Part shown: piece after piece, positions 51,462 to 60,575 of the stretch
Position numbering within the stretch: position 1 is the stretch's first letter
Layout: each line of letters begins with the position of its first letter
DNA from: Leucobacter sp. Psy1
Lineage (GTDB): Bacteria > Actinomycetota > Actinomycetes > Actinomycetales > Microbacteriaceae
DNA: 64,000 nt
Assembly: GCF_020096995.1 (NCBI RefSeq)
Contig: NZ_CP083692.1
Coordinates: 1,922,001-1,986,000 of the forward strand
Direction: 5' to 3'
Program-made: the position numbers and the translations under genes
Notes under the pieces: model-generated
Told to the model about the DNA's origin: nothing
The model's input: only the letters and a program-made list of their open reading frames with translations
The model's database searches: none

Positions 51462-52829
51462 CCGAGGCTCCGGATCAGCCTCGGCAATCGGCTGCGACGG
51501 CGTGCTCGTCAGGAAGCTGCGCGACACGCGGCGATAGGCCTGCGTGAGGGAGGCGCCCGCGGCGAGCGCAATCGAGACGATCCCGGTGAAGAAGAAGATG
51601 AGGGCGATGCCGCGAGCGTCGCCCTCGCCGAGCAGCAGCGCCCAGCGGTCGCGCCCTGCCGGTGTCTCCATGTACGGCACCACTCCGAACTCCGCGATGG
51701 GGGCGATGATGAAGGATGCGATGGGAGCCATCGCTGCTTCGAACGTCATCGCGAACCCGAAGACCCGCCCCTGGCGTTCGTACGGGACCACCCGCTGGAT
51801 GACGGTCTGCTCGGCCGCTTCGATCGCGGGCATGATCATCATGAACAGAGCGAGACCCGCGATGAAGAGCCAGCCGGCGTCGCGGATGGTGAACACGCTG
51901 CCGATCACCCCGGTCGCGGCGACGAGGATGAGCATGGTGCGGATCGGATTTCTGCCGAGCCCGAACTTGGCGACGACCGCTCCGCCGACGACGAATCCGA
52001 TGGAGGCGAGGCCGAAGAAGATGCCCCACGCTTCGACGGAGAAGATCGTCAGGCCATAGGGATCGAGGAGGGCCATGAAGACGCCGCCGGTGAGGTTGTT
52101 GAAGGTCGTGAACACGATGAGCGCCAGCAGCCCTGGCACGGCGAGGGCCGCGAGGAAGCCGCCGCGGAAGTCGACGGCCCGCCGTTCGGGGTCCGCCTGG
52201 ATCTCGGGTTCGGGGACCCGGATGAGGTGCAGGTGGACGAGCGGCAGTGCGGTGCACACCGTTGCGATGATCATGGTCCAGGCCATGCCGAGCTGGCCGA
52301 TCGAGAGTCCGCTGAACACGCTGGTCGCGATGAACGCGATGCCCTGCACCGTGCCGACCAGGCCGTTGGCGTTGGCGTGCCGTTCGGGCGGGACGAGCAG
52401 CGTCACGGTGGTCGAGAGCGCGAGGTTGCGCAGCATCTCGACGACGCAGCCGATGAGGATGACGAGGGTGAACACCCAGAACCACGGCCCGTTCAGAGCG
52501 AGCAGCGCATCGGCGGGAACCGTGAAGAAGATGGTGCAGGCGACCAGAAAGGCGAGGAGCGATGCCCACGCGGACGCTCGCATCGCGATCAGCTTGCGGT
52601 GGCGGTCGACGATGCTGCCGAACAGCATCGAGCTGAGCGCGATGATCATCATGTACCCGCCGCCGAGGATGCCGGTGGCGAGGATGCTCTGCGTCTCGAG
52701 ATACACCCAGAACGTGAGCGCGAACCACATGAAGTTGGAGGTCAGGTTCGCGACGGCGGTGTTCACGGCCAGGTGCAGGAACGTGCGCATGCCGCTGCTC
52801 CGCCCGTTCGACTGGTCTCCTGCGTCCAT
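51459..52829 (-). CDS. MFS transporter
   Basis: A 456-residue protein with about twelve hydrophobic segments and the MFS loop between helices 2 and 3 (MLFGSIVDRHRKLIAMRAS). The closest type is the drug/macrolide-efflux-like group (MFS_3). Substrate unknown. ATG 52829 has TATTCT 6 nt upstream (leaderless type). Stands between rsmB and rpe. Confidence 0.85.
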   Translation of the reverse strand: MDAGDQSNGRSSGMRTFLHLAVNTAVANLTSNFMWFALTFWVYLETQSILATGILGGGYMMIIALSSMLFGSIVDRHRKLIAMRASAWASLLAFLVACTIFFTVPADALLALNGPWFWVFTLVILIGCVVEMLRNLALSTTVTLLVPPERHANANGLVGTVQGIAFIATSVFSGLSIGQLGMAWTMIIATVCTALPLVHLHLIRVPEPEIQADPERRAVDFRGGFLAALAVPGLLALIVFTTFNNLTGGVFMALLDPYGLTIFSVEAWGIFFGLASIGFVVGGAVVAKFGLGRNPIRTMLILVAATGVIGSVFTIRDAGWLFIAGLALFMMIMPAIEAAEQTVIQRVVPYERQGRVFGFAMTFEAAMAPIASFIIAPIAEFGVVPYMETPAGRDRWALLLGEGDARGIALIFFFTGIVSIALAAGASLTQAYRRVSRSFLTSTPSQPIAEADPEPR

Positions 52830-52835
52830 GGGCAC

Positions 52836-52841
52836 AGAATA
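52836..52841 (-). promoter_or_regulatory. -10 box of the MFS gene (leaderless type)
   Basis: TATTCT, 6 nt (GTGCCC), ATG; close to consensus. Confidence 0.55.
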
Positions 52842-52862
52842 GACGCCCCCACCGACATTGGA

Positions 52863-52888
52863 CAGGGGGCGGAGATCTCCGCCCCCTG
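52863..52888 (-). terminator. rsmB terminator, perfect 26-bp palindrome
   Basis: Each 13-base half reads CAGGGGGCGGAGA (first half) and its exact complement; no separate loop. It lies 8 bp behind the rsmB stop and next to the MFS promoter. No U-tract. Confidence 0.75.
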
Positions 52889-52896
52889 GCAGCGAA

Positions 52897-54360
52897 TCAG
52901 TCCACGCGCTGGATAAGTGCCACGAACATGGCGTCGGTGCCGTTCCGGTGCGGCCACAGCTGCGCGCTCGGCCCCGACGCCCCGAGGTCGAGCGGCTCAC
53001 TGGAGATGTCGTCGAGCACGGCGTGCGCATCGATTTCGGTGAGCTCGGGGCGCGCGCGCAGAATCCGGTTCAGCACCCCCCTCGTCTCCGCCACGTGCGG
53101 TGAACAGGTCACGTATGCGAGGAGTCCGCCAGGCGCGAGGTGATCGGCAGCGGCGGCGAGCAACTCCTCCTGCAGACGGGTCAGCTCGGGGATCTCCCCA
53201 GGCGCTTTCCGCCACCGCGCTTCGGGGCGGCGACGCAGGGCTCCCAGACCGGAGCACGGCGCATCGACGAGGATCCGGTCGAACACCGCACCGGACTCCG
53301 CGGTGCCGCCGTATGCGGCGTCGTCGCGACCGTCGTGGGTGACGAGCGCGACATCGAACGGCTCGACGGCAGCGGAGACGAGGTCGGTCCGGTGCTCGGA
53401 CACCTCGTTGGCCCTGACCGACGCTCCGGTGAGAGCCGCTTCGGCCGCGAGCACCGCGGTCTTCCCTCCCGGGCCGGCGCACACGTCCATCCACCGCTCC
53501 CCAGCTCGGACCGGCCTGGCTCGGGTGAGCGCGAGGGCGGCCAGTTGCGAGCCCTGGTCCTGCACGCGCACCGTGCCCGGAACAGCGCCGAGCTCGGCGA
53601 TGACCCGCGCGGGATCGCCCGCTGCGAGCGCCGCCCCGATGGGCGAGGGGCCACCGACCGTGATCGCCTCGCGTTCGACGGCGTCCTGGAGCATCGCGTC
53701 GTCGAGACCGTGCCCGGGGAGCAGGGCAACCTGCACGGCCGGCGCTCGGTTATCGGCTTCCAGCAGCGCCTCGAGCTCGTCCGCGCGTCCCTCGGCTCGG
53801 AGCGCGTCGCGCAGGGCGCGAACGATCCAGGCGGGGTGGGAGGTCCGGTCGGCGAGCGCCGCGTCCGCGGACGGAGCACTCGCGACGATCCGCTCGTCCC
53901 ACGCCGCGGCGTCCTCACGACCGATGGCGCGAAGCACGCCGTTCACGAAACCGGTGGCCTGAGCGCCCGCCACGCGCCGCTGCAGCTCGACGCTCTCGTG
54001 GACGGCGGCGTGCGGGGCCACGCGCGTGGCAAGCAGCTGATGCGCACCGAGGCGCAGCACGTTGCGCGTGCGCGAGTCGATCCGATCGATGGCGCGATTC
54101 GATGCGAGCTCGATGATGCGGTCGTACCGGCCGCGACCGCGGAGGGCGCCGGCGGCGAGCTCCGTCGCGAGTCCGGCGTCTCGCGTGTCGAGTCCCGCTT
54201 CCCTGATGCGAGCGGGAAGCGCCAGGTTCGCATAGGCGTCTCGATCATCGACGTCGCGCAGCACGTCGTACGCGACGAGGCGGGCAGCGGAGACCCTGCC
54301 CTGCGGTCGCGGACCGCGACCGCCGTTACGCTGGCGTCGCTCCGCCTCCCTGGGCCTCAC
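52897..54360 (-). CDS. rsmB: 16S rRNA (cytosine-967-C5)-methyltransferase
   Basis: 487 residues: an N-terminal NusB-like domain (RLVAYDVLRDVDDRDAYANL) and a C-terminal SAM methyltransferase with VCAGPGGKTAVLA (SAM loop), LVDAPCSGLGALRRRPEARW and YVTCSPHVAET; the last Cys is the nucleophile. The start GTG 54360 overlaps the fmt stop (GTGA); the much longer open frame upstream lies inside fmt and is rejected. Confidence 0.94.
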   Translation of the reverse strand: MRPREAERRQRNGGRGPRPQGRVSAARLVAYDVLRDVDDRDAYANLALPARIREAGLDTRDAGLATELAAGALRGRGRYDRIIELASNRAIDRIDSRTRNVLRLGAHQLLATRVAPHAAVHESVELQRRVAGAQATGFVNGVLRAIGREDAAAWDERIVASAPSADAALADRTSHPAWIVRALRDALRAEGRADELEALLEADNRAPAVQVALLPGHGLDDAMLQDAVEREAITVGGPSPIGAALAAGDPARVIAELGAVPGTVRVQDQGSQLAALALTRARPVRAGERWMDVCAGPGGKTAVLAAEAALTGASVRANEVSEHRTDLVSAAVEPFDVALVTHDGRDDAAYGGTAESGAVFDRILVDAPCSGLGALRRRPEARWRKAPGEIPELTRLQEELLAAAADHLAPGGLLAYVTCSPHVAETRGVLNRILRARPELTEIDAHAVLDDISSEPLDLGASGPSAQLWPHRNGTDAMFVALIQRVD

Positions 54361-55301
54361 GAGATCACCGCGCTGCCGCCGCGTCCCCTGAGCCAGGCGG
54401 CACCATCCATGGCGCCCTTCCCTGCCGGCTGCACCCTGACGAGTTCGAGCGCGCCGTCCGACAACCTCAGCAGGGCGCGCTTGCCAGCGATGACCGCCAT
54501 GACCGCGGTATCGGATCCATTCCCGGACGCCGGATCGGGCGGCCCTGGCGTTCCCTCGACGGTACGGATCTCGTGGAGCTTCAACGGCTGCCCATCGCAC
54601 TCCACGTACGCTCCGGGTTCCGGTGTGACTCCGGCCCATTGAGCGAGCACCGCATCAACTGACCGCGTCAGGTCGAGGCGTCCATCGATGCGGCTGAGCT
54701 TCGCCGCGTGTGTGGCTTCGCCGCTCTGGGGTTCGCCGGTGAGCGACCCGTCGGCGAGGCCGGCGACGGCGCGCACGAGCGTCTGCGCCCCCGACACAGC
54801 GAGCGCCGAGAGCGCCTCGCCCGCCGAGGTGCCCGGAGGGAAGTCCTCGTCATCGCGCGCCAGGACGTCACCGGCGTCGAGTGCTTCGACGAGACGGAAG
54901 ACGGAGACGCCCAGGCGCCGCTCCCCCGCCATCAGTGCGCGCTGCACGGGCGCCGCGCCGCGCCACCGCGGCAGATCGGAGAAGTGCAGGTTGATCCAGC
55001 CCTGCGCTGGCGCGGAGAGCAGCGGCTCCCGGAGCAGCCCGCCGTAGGCGACGATGACGCCGAGGTCTGGCGCCAGGTCGCGCACCCAGGCGACGGTCTC
55101 GTCGTCGAGCCGATTCGAACGGTGCACCGGAATGCCGAGATGCTCGGCGAGTTCGGCGACGGGCGATGGCGTGAGGACACGCTTGCGCCCGACCGGCGCG
55201 TCCGCGCGCGTGATCACCCCGACGATCTCGTGACCCGCGTCAGCGAGCGCTGTGAGACTGGGGGCCGCGAGGTCGGGAGTGCCGGCGAAGACGATGCGCA
55301 T
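54357..55301 (-). CDS. fmt: methionyl-tRNA formyltransferase
   Basis: 314 residues. Formylates initiator Met-tRNA. Starts MRIVFAGTPDLAAPSLTAL; catalytic block VAYGGLLREPLL...GWINLHFSDLPRWRGAAPVQ; C-terminal OB-like domain. ATG 55301 is 6 nt after GAGAAT, and GGGAGG stands in the gap, so leaderless or very short-leader translation is likely. rsmB is coupled downstream. Confidence 0.96.
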   Translation of the reverse strand: MRIVFAGTPDLAAPSLTALADAGHEIVGVITRADAPVGRKRVLTPSPVAELAEHLGIPVHRSNRLDDETVAWVRDLAPDLGVIVAYGGLLREPLLSAPAQGWINLHFSDLPRWRGAAPVQRALMAGERRLGVSVFRLVEALDAGDVLARDDEDFPPGTSAGEALSALAVSGAQTLVRAVAGLADGSLTGEPQSGEATHAAKLSRIDGRLDLTRSVDAVLAQWAGVTPEPGAYVECDGQPLKLHEIRTVEGTPGPPDPASGNGSDTAVMAVIAGKRALLRLSDGALELVRVQPAGKGAMDGAAWLRGRGGSAVIS

Positions 55302-55307
55302 CCTCCC

Positions 55308-55313
55308 ATTCTC
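55308..55313 (-). promoter_or_regulatory. possible -10 box of fmt
   Basis: GAGAAT in a TGCGAGAAT (extended -10-like) context, 6 nt, ATG. Confidence 0.35.
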
Positions 55314-55365
55314 GCAAACTTCATCGCGAGCGAACACGCGGCCCCGCGACCGGACGCACGAGGCG

Positions 55366-57375
55366 CTACCCGTCGAACACGCTGCGATCATCGAAGCGGA
55401 GGCGCAGCGCGCCCGGCCGCGCCCGCCCGGGCGCCTTGCCCCGGTTGCGCGCCGAGGATCCCGCCGCATCGGCGACGAGAGCACCGCGCAGGCGCTTCGC
55501 GACTTCGGCGCCCTTGGCGTACTCGAACCGCACGATGGCGCGAACGAGGGGAGGATCGCCCGGATCGGTGGGCTGCGGAGCGGGGCCGAGCACGTCGACG
55601 CCCAGCCCGTCGAGGGTCGCGAGCGCGCGATCCACTTCCGCGCGGCCTCCGGTCACGGCCGCGACGCGGACTGCCGGCGGGTAGGCGAGCTCCTGGCGCA
55701 TCAGGAGTTCCTCGTGGAGCCACGGACCGATCCTGCCGGTCACGAACGCACGGACCACCGGCCCTCCGCCAGAGGCGACGAGGCAGGCCCCGTCGGGCGC
55801 GGCGAGTGCGGCAGCGTTCTCCCACCAGCGCAGGCAGTCCTCTCCGGCGCGAAGCGTCTCCAGTCCGAGCAGACGCTCGGCGTCGAGCAGGACGACCAGG
55901 CGGTAGCCGCCCGCGGCGAGGGGTTCAGCTCCACGGGTCGCGACCACGAGGGCGGGCCGCGCATCCACCCGTTCCCTGGGGTGTTCTCCGTCGCTCAGCA
56001 GCACTCGAGCCCCCGAGAACTGGCGCTCGAACTGCTCGACGGTGCGCTGCGACCCCATGCCGCGCTCCACGAGGCGCCGCCCGTCGCAGGTGCCGCACTG
56101 CCACTTGGTCGCGTACTCGCCGCACCATCGGCAGGCCGCGCGCTTCGCCTCGCGGAAGCCGATAGGCCCGCCGCAGTGCCCGCACCGCGCCAGGTCGCCG
56201 CAGTCGCCGCAGACCGCCACCGGCGCGTACCCCGGCGTGGCGACCTGCACCAGCACCGGCCCCTCGCGCAGCGCCTGCCTGATCGATCGCGCGGCGAACT
56301 CGGGCACGCGGCCGCCGACCGAGTCGGGCGTGGTGGAGGCGTCGGCGTGGATCACGCGCGTGCGACGCGGAGGGTGGGACTCGGCACGCACGTACCCGAG
56401 CTCGACGAGGCGCTGCACCTCGGCGCTCCGGGAGTGGGCGGCGAACAGCAGACCGGCACCCGATTGCTCGGCGCGCACGAGCGCCGCGTCGCGGGGGTGG
56501 ACGTAGGGCGCGAGCGGTTCGGCGAGCACGGGGTCGCCGTCGTCCCACACCACGATCGCCCCAAGGGAGTGCGCGGGAGCGTAGACGGCTGACCGGTTGC
56601 CCACGATGATGCGCGGTTCGGTGTCGAGGGATCTGAGGAACGCCGCATACCGCTCAGACCCGGTCTGGCGGGAATCGACACGGACCGGATCCGGGTGGCC
56701 GAGTGCTGCCAGGGCGTCGCGCACCTGATCGAGATCGCGGTAGTCGGGCAGGACGAGGATCACACTCCGCCCTCGGGCGAACACCGTCAGCGCGACCTCG
56801 GCGAGCTGGAGTGCCCACCCGGCAACCCACTCCCCCGTGAGCAGACGTGTCGGGCCGTGCGACGGCGTCACCGCGAGACGCGCGCCCGAGACCAGGAGTG
56901 CCGCGGTCTCCTCCTGCTGGACCGTCGGCGCCCAGCGCTGCGCCGGCGGCACGTCTGGTCCTGGATCGGGCTCGGCTCCCTGCCCGGCTGCTTCGAGGGC
57001 CGCCAAGTGCTTCTTCTCGACCCTGATGTGCCTGGTCGGGATCGCGAGACGCAGGATGTCGCCGGCGGAGCCGCCGGCCCGGTCGGATACGGCCCGCGCC
57101 AAGCGCCACACCTCGGGGGTGAGCTGCGGTACCGGAGAGACGATCTCGGCGACCGCAGACAGCGCACCCCCGAAATCGCTGCGGTCGGTGAACTCGATGA
57201 CGTACCCGAAGCTCTTCCGCTCCTGGGATCGGAACGGGACCCGCACGCGCTGGCCGACGCGGATCTCGTCGGCCAGCTCGTCGGGTATGGCGTAGTCGAA
57301 GAGGTGATCCAGCTGCGGCAGCGACGAGTCGAGCAGGACCCTCGCGACCCGTCTGCCGTCCGGGCGCTCGCTCAC
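55366..57375 (-). CDS. priA: PriA-like primosomal protein without helicase motifs
   Basis: 669 residues. The 3' DNA-binding domain (VARVLLDSSLPQLDHLFDYA), winged helix, a helicase-like core and the zinc-binding part are in normal order. The zinc region keeps its paired Cys (CGDCGDLARCGHCGG and CRWCGEYATKWQCGTCDG). The place of Walker A reads LAVTPSHGPTRLLTG without GKT, and the DEAH box is VVWDDGD. So ATPase activity is unlikely, as known for actinobacterial PriA-like proteins; it may act as a replication-restart scaffold. GTG 57375, 28 nt after metK. Confidence 0.92.
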   Translation of the reverse strand: MSERPDGRRVARVLLDSSLPQLDHLFDYAIPDELADEIRVGQRVRVPFRSQERKSFGYVIEFTDRSDFGGALSAVAEIVSPVPQLTPEVWRLARAVSDRAGGSAGDILRLAIPTRHIRVEKKHLAALEAAGQGAEPDPGPDVPPAQRWAPTVQQEETAALLVSGARLAVTPSHGPTRLLTGEWVAGWALQLAEVALTVFARGRSVILVLPDYRDLDQVRDALAALGHPDPVRVDSRQTGSERYAAFLRSLDTEPRIIVGNRSAVYAPAHSLGAIVVWDDGDPVLAEPLAPYVHPRDAALVRAEQSGAGLLFAAHSRSAEVQRLVELGYVRAESHPPRRTRVIHADASTTPDSVGGRVPEFAARSIRQALREGPVLVQVATPGYAPVAVCGDCGDLARCGHCGGPIGFREAKRAACRWCGEYATKWQCGTCDGRRLVERGMGSQRTVEQFERQFSGARVLLSDGEHPRERVDARPALVVATRGAEPLAAGGYRLVVLLDAERLLGLETLRAGEDCLRWWENAAALAAPDGACLVASGGGPVVRAFVTGRIGPWLHEELLMRQELAYPPAVRVAAVTGGRAEVDRALATLDGLGVDVLGPAPQPTDPGDPPLVRAIVRFEYAKGAEVAKRLRGALVADAAGSSARNRGKAPGRARPGALRLRFDDRSVFDG

Positions 57376-57403
57376 GACGCGTCACCCACGACGGCGTGCC
57401 GGC

Positions 57404-58597
57404 TCAGAGGCCCGCTGCTGCGCGCAGTTCGTCGACGCGCGGAGTGGCCTCCCAGGTGAACTCCGGGAGCTCCCGGCCGAAGTGGCCGTAAGCGGACGTC
57501 TTCGCGTAGATCGGGCGGATCAACTGCAGATCGCGGATGATCGCGAGCGGACGCAGGTCGAACACCTCGCGCACCGCGGCTTCGATCCGCTCGACCGGCA
57601 CCGTTTCGGTGCCGAACGTCTCGACGTAGAGTCCGACGGGGTGGGCCCGCCCGATTGCGTACGCCACCTGCAGTTCAGCCCTGCGGGCGAGACCGGCGCG
57701 CACGACGTGCTTCGCCACCCAGCGCATGGCGTAGGCGGCCGAGCGATCCACCTTCGACGGATCCTTGCCGCTGAACGCGCCGCCGCCGTGCCGCGACCAT
57801 CCGCCGTAGGTGTCGATGATGATCTTGCGCCCCGTCAGGCCTGCGTCGCCCATCGGTCCGCCGACCACGAACGGTCCGGCAGGGTTGATGAGGAGCTCGG
57901 TGTCCGCCGTCGAGAGGTCGACTTGCTCGAGCACGGGCCGGATCACCTCGCGCTCGACGACCTCGCGGAGTGCCTGCTGGGAGATATCCCTGCTGTGCTG
58001 CGTCGAGAGCACGACGGCCTCGACCGATGCCGCACGATCACCGTCGTACCCGATCGTCACCTGGGTCTTGCCGTCGGGGCGCAGCTCGGGCACGATCCCG
58101 CGCTTCCGCACATCGGTGAGGCGCTCGGCGAGACGGTGCGCGATCCAGCTCGGAAGCGGATGCAGTTCGGGCGTTTCGTCGGTGGCGAATCCGAACATGA
58201 TGCCCTGATCGCCGGCACCCTGACTGCTCAGGGCATCATCGAGGGTGCCGCTGCGTTGCTCGAGAGAGCTGTCCACGCCGCTCGCGATGTCGGGAGACTG
58301 CTGCCCGATCGACACCGACACACCGCAGGAGGACGCGTCGAAGCCCATCTCGGAACTCGTATACCCGATTCCGCGGATCGCCTGACGCACGAGCTGCGGG
58401 ATCTCGACGTACCCCGAGGTCGAGACCTCGCCTGCCACGTGCACGAGGCCCGTGGTCACGAGCGTCTCGACGGCGACCCTGGCACCCGGATCCTGATCGA
58501 GCATCGCGTCCAGGATGGTGTCCGAGATGCGATCACAAATCTTGTCGGGGTGCCCCTCGGTGACCGACTCTGACGTGAACTGCCGCAGCGCCACCAA
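57404..58597 (-). CDS. metK: S-adenosylmethionine synthetase
   Basis: 397 residues: [16 protein letters not shown], the P-loop-like [12 protein letters not shown] and [20 protein letters not shown] are the family signatures. Makes SAM from ATP and methionine. The start is probably TTG 58597, directly after the rpoZ stop, with AAGGG 7 nt upstream; GTG 58594 is the alternative. The usual coaBC between rpoZ and metK is absent. Confidence 0.97.
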   Translation of the reverse strand: MVALRQFTSESVTEGHPDKICDRISDTILDAMLDQDPGARVAVETLVTTGLVHVAGEVSTSGYVEIPQLVRQAIRGIGYTSSEMGFDASSCGVSVSIGQQSPDIASGVDSSLEQRSGTLDDALSSQGAGDQGIMFGFATDETPELHPLPSWIAHRLAERLTDVRKRGIVPELRPDGKTQVTIGYDGDRAASVEAVVLSTQHSRDISQQALREVVEREVIRPVLEQVDLSTADTELLINPAGPFVVGGPMGDAGLTGRKIIIDTYGGWSRHGGGAFSGKDPSKVDRSAAYAMRWVAKHVVRAGLARRAELQVAYAIGRAHPVGLYVETFGTETVPVERIEAAVREVFDLRPLAIIRDLQLIRPIYAKTSAYGHFGRELPEFTWEATPRVDELRAAAGL

Positions 58598-58852
58598 CTA
58601 CGCGCCCTTGGCGGTGATCTCGAGCTTGTCTTCGACGATCTCGTGCAGCGCGATCGACAGGGGCTTGTCATCGACCGAGGAGTCGACGAGCGGCCCCACG
58701 TTGTCGAAGAGGTTCCCGTCGTGCAGGTCGGTGTAGTAGTCGTTGATCTGACGCGCGCGCTGCGAGGCGAAGGTCACGAGAGCGTACTTCGAGTCCACCT
58801 TCTCCAGCAGGTCGTCGATGGGCGGATCGATGATCCCGTTCACATTGGCCAT
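58598..58852 (-). CDS. rpoZ: RNA polymerase omega subunit
   Basis: 84 residues; [20 protein letters not shown], then [12 protein letters not shown] and the helical end are typical of actinobacterial omega. ATG 58852 with GAGGAG. It forms one unit with metK (no intergenic base). gmk, usually upstream, is replaced by an unknown gene. Confidence 0.95.
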   Translation of the reverse strand: MANVNGIIDPPIDDLLEKVDSKYALVTFASQRARQINDYYTDLHDGNLFDNVGPLVDSSVDDKPLSIALHEIVEDKLEITAKGA

Positions 58853-58881
58853 TGAAATACTCCTCAGGGGTTGACCCCGAC

Positions 58882-58887
58882 AGTCTA
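58882..58887 (-). promoter_or_regulatory. -10 box of rpoZ-metK
   Basis: TAGACT with a leader of about 25 nt and a Shine-Dalgarno. Confidence 0.45.
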
Positions 58888-58927
58888 GCGGATCGACCCG
58901 TACGAGCTACTGGCGCGTATTCAGCTG

Positions 58928-59587
58928 TCAGCCGAGCAGCGAACGCACGATGACGTGCCCGTGCCCGCTGCTGAGGCGCACCCAGGTGACGGATCGGGAA
59001 ACGCGCAGGGTCTCTGCCCCGTTCAGGAAGCCCATCGTCTCGGCGGCGAATGCGGCAGCTGCAGGAATCCCCGGGGCCATCTCGAGTCCCCAAACCGACG
59101 ACCTGACCTTGTGGACGACCGCGTCACCCGGGTTATCGGGCAGCGCTGCCGCAACGCGTTCGCTCCCCTCGCGCGCGACACGAGCCACGGACTCGGCCTC
59201 GAGCTCGCCAGCGGGCTGCCACCCCGACAGGGGCGGCAGCACACCCGTCCACGCCGCCATCGCCGTGACGTCGGGGAGGTCGAGGCTGTGATCCCCCTCG
59301 CCGAGCCTGGCGAGACGGTCGAGCAGCGAGCGCGCGAGCACCGTGACGTCGACCGGCTCTGCCGGCGCCTCGGCGAGCGACCACCCGCGCATCACGAGCA
59401 CCACGGGGATCCCATCGGTCAGTCCGCGCGGCGCCTGCGTGCATCCATACACCGCCAGCACCCCGCCCCGCGAGAGCAGTCTGACCTCGGGCGACCCCGC
59501 CCGCTCGAGGCGCTCGAGGTACCGCCGCAGGTCATCGAGGTCGGCCGTGCCGGTGAACGTCAGGGAGCCGAGAGAGGGGTTGGTCAC
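58928..59587 (-). CDS. unknown protein, 219 residues
   Basis: I do not recognise the family. Soluble, no signal peptide; blocks VRLLSRGGVLAVYGCTQAPRG, VTAMAAWTGVLPPLSGWQ and GDAVVHKVRSSVWGLEMAPG suggest a mixed alpha/beta fold; it has one Cys. Conserved-looking composition and its own promoter indicate a real gene. GTG 59587 is preferred over GTG 59596 because TAGTGT (59600-59595) would overlap the latter. Divergent from tesB. Confidence 0.7.
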   Translation of the reverse strand: MTNPSLGSLTFTGTADLDDLRRYLERLERAGSPEVRLLSRGGVLAVYGCTQAPRGLTDGIPVVLVMRGWSLAEAPAEPVDVTVLARSLLDRLARLGEGDHSLDLPDVTAMAAWTGVLPPLSGWQPAGELEAESVARVAREGSERVAAALPDNPGDAVVHKVRSSVWGLEMAPGIPAAAAFAAETMGFLNGAETLRVSRSVTWVRLSSGHGHVIVRSLLG

Positions 59588-59594
59588 ATCCTCC

Positions 59595-59600
59595 ACACTA
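59595..59600 (-). promoter_or_regulatory. -10 box of the unknown gene at 59587 (leaderless type)
   Basis: TAGTGT, 7 nt (GGAGGAT), GTG. Confidence 0.4.
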
Positions 59601-59624
59601 TCCGGAGACGCTGCACGGCACCCC

Positions 59625-59630
59625 TAGACT
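59625..59630 (+). promoter_or_regulatory. -10 box of tesB
   Basis: TAGACT with a leader of about 36 nt that holds GGGAGG. Confidence 0.45.
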
Positions 59631-59672
59631 TGGGACGCACACCGGACCGCTGCGACCCCAGGGAGGCCCCAC

Positions 59673-60539
59673 ATGACCACGACCCCCGACCTCGTCGAGA
59701 TGCTCTCCGTCATCGACTCGGGCGCCCGCACCAGGGAAGACATCCTCACGGGCCCCGCCCTCCCGACGCCGCACGGCAGATCGTTCGGCGGCCAGGTGCT
59801 CGGTCAGGCGATCTCCGCAGCAGGAGGCACCGTAGACGACGCCCTCGAGATCCACTCGATGCACGGCTACTTCCTGCGTCCGGGCGACAGCTCGGAGCGG
59901 ATGACGTTCGAGGTCGCGCGGCTGCACGACGGGCGATCCTTCTCGACGCGCCGCTCGCAGGCGTATCAGAACGGGGAGGTGCTCATGTCGATGATCGCCT
60001 CGTTCCAGCGCCCGGACACCGGCCTCGAGCACCAGGACGCCATCGACATGTCGCTGATCACTCCGCCGGACGAACTCCCGACCGTCTGGGAGACCTACGG
60101 CCACCTCGCCGGCTCGGGCCGCGCCTCCTGGGTTCTCAACCGCCCGTTCGACTTCCGGTACGTCGAATCCGACATCATCCTCCGGGTTCCCGAGCGCACG
60201 AACCGTCAGCGAGTGTGGATGCGATCCCGCGACACCCTGCCCGCCGGCCACCTGCTCCACTCCGCCGCACTCGCGTTCGCGAGCGACTACCTGCTGCTCG
60301 AGCCGATCGCCAGGCAGCACGGCATTCCGTGGGCCACTCCCGGGCTCCGCGTGGCGAGCCTCGACCACTCCATGTGGTTCCATCGCCCATTCCGGGTCGA
60401 TGAGTGGTTGCTCTACGAACTCGACTCACCGACCTCTCAGGGCGGACGCGGCCTGGCGCACGGCCGGTTCTACAACCAGAGCGGCGCCCTCGTCGCGAGC
60501 GTCTCCCAGGAGTCGATGATCCGGCTCCCCGAGGAGTAA
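59673..60539 (+). CDS. tesB: acyl-CoA thioesterase II
   Basis: 288 residues in a double hot-dog fold. SFGGQVLGQAI, SMHGYFLRPGD and the C-terminal LDHSMWFHRPFR (Asp) with SQGGRGLAHGRFYNQSG and SQESMIR (Gln) form the known Asp-Thr/Ser-Gln site. Hydrolyses medium and long acyl-CoA. GGGAGG supports ATG 59673. Convergent with a second thioesterase gene. Confidence 0.94.
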   Translation: MTTTPDLVEMLSVIDSGARTREDILTGPALPTPHGRSFGGQVLGQAISAAGGTVDDALEIHSMHGYFLRPGDSSERMTFEVARLHDGRSFSTRRSQAYQNGEVLMSMIASFQRPDTGLEHQDAIDMSLITPPDELPTVWETYGHLAGSGRASWVLNRPFDFRYVESDIILRVPERTNRQRVWMRSRDTLPAGHLLHSAALAFASDYLLLEPIARQHGIPWATPGLRVASLDHSMWFHRPFRVDEWLLYELDSPTSQGGRGLAHGRFYNQSGALVASVSQESMIRLPEE

Positions 60540-60551
60540 CCCGCAGATACC

Positions 60552-60575
60552 GCGGAGGGGCCTCAGCCCCTCCGC
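60552..60575. terminator. bidirectional terminator, overlapping a coding end
   Basis: GCGGAGGGGC-CTCA-GCCCCTCCGC, perfect 10-bp stem. The last codons of the minus-strand thioesterase gene are inside it. Confidence 0.85.
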
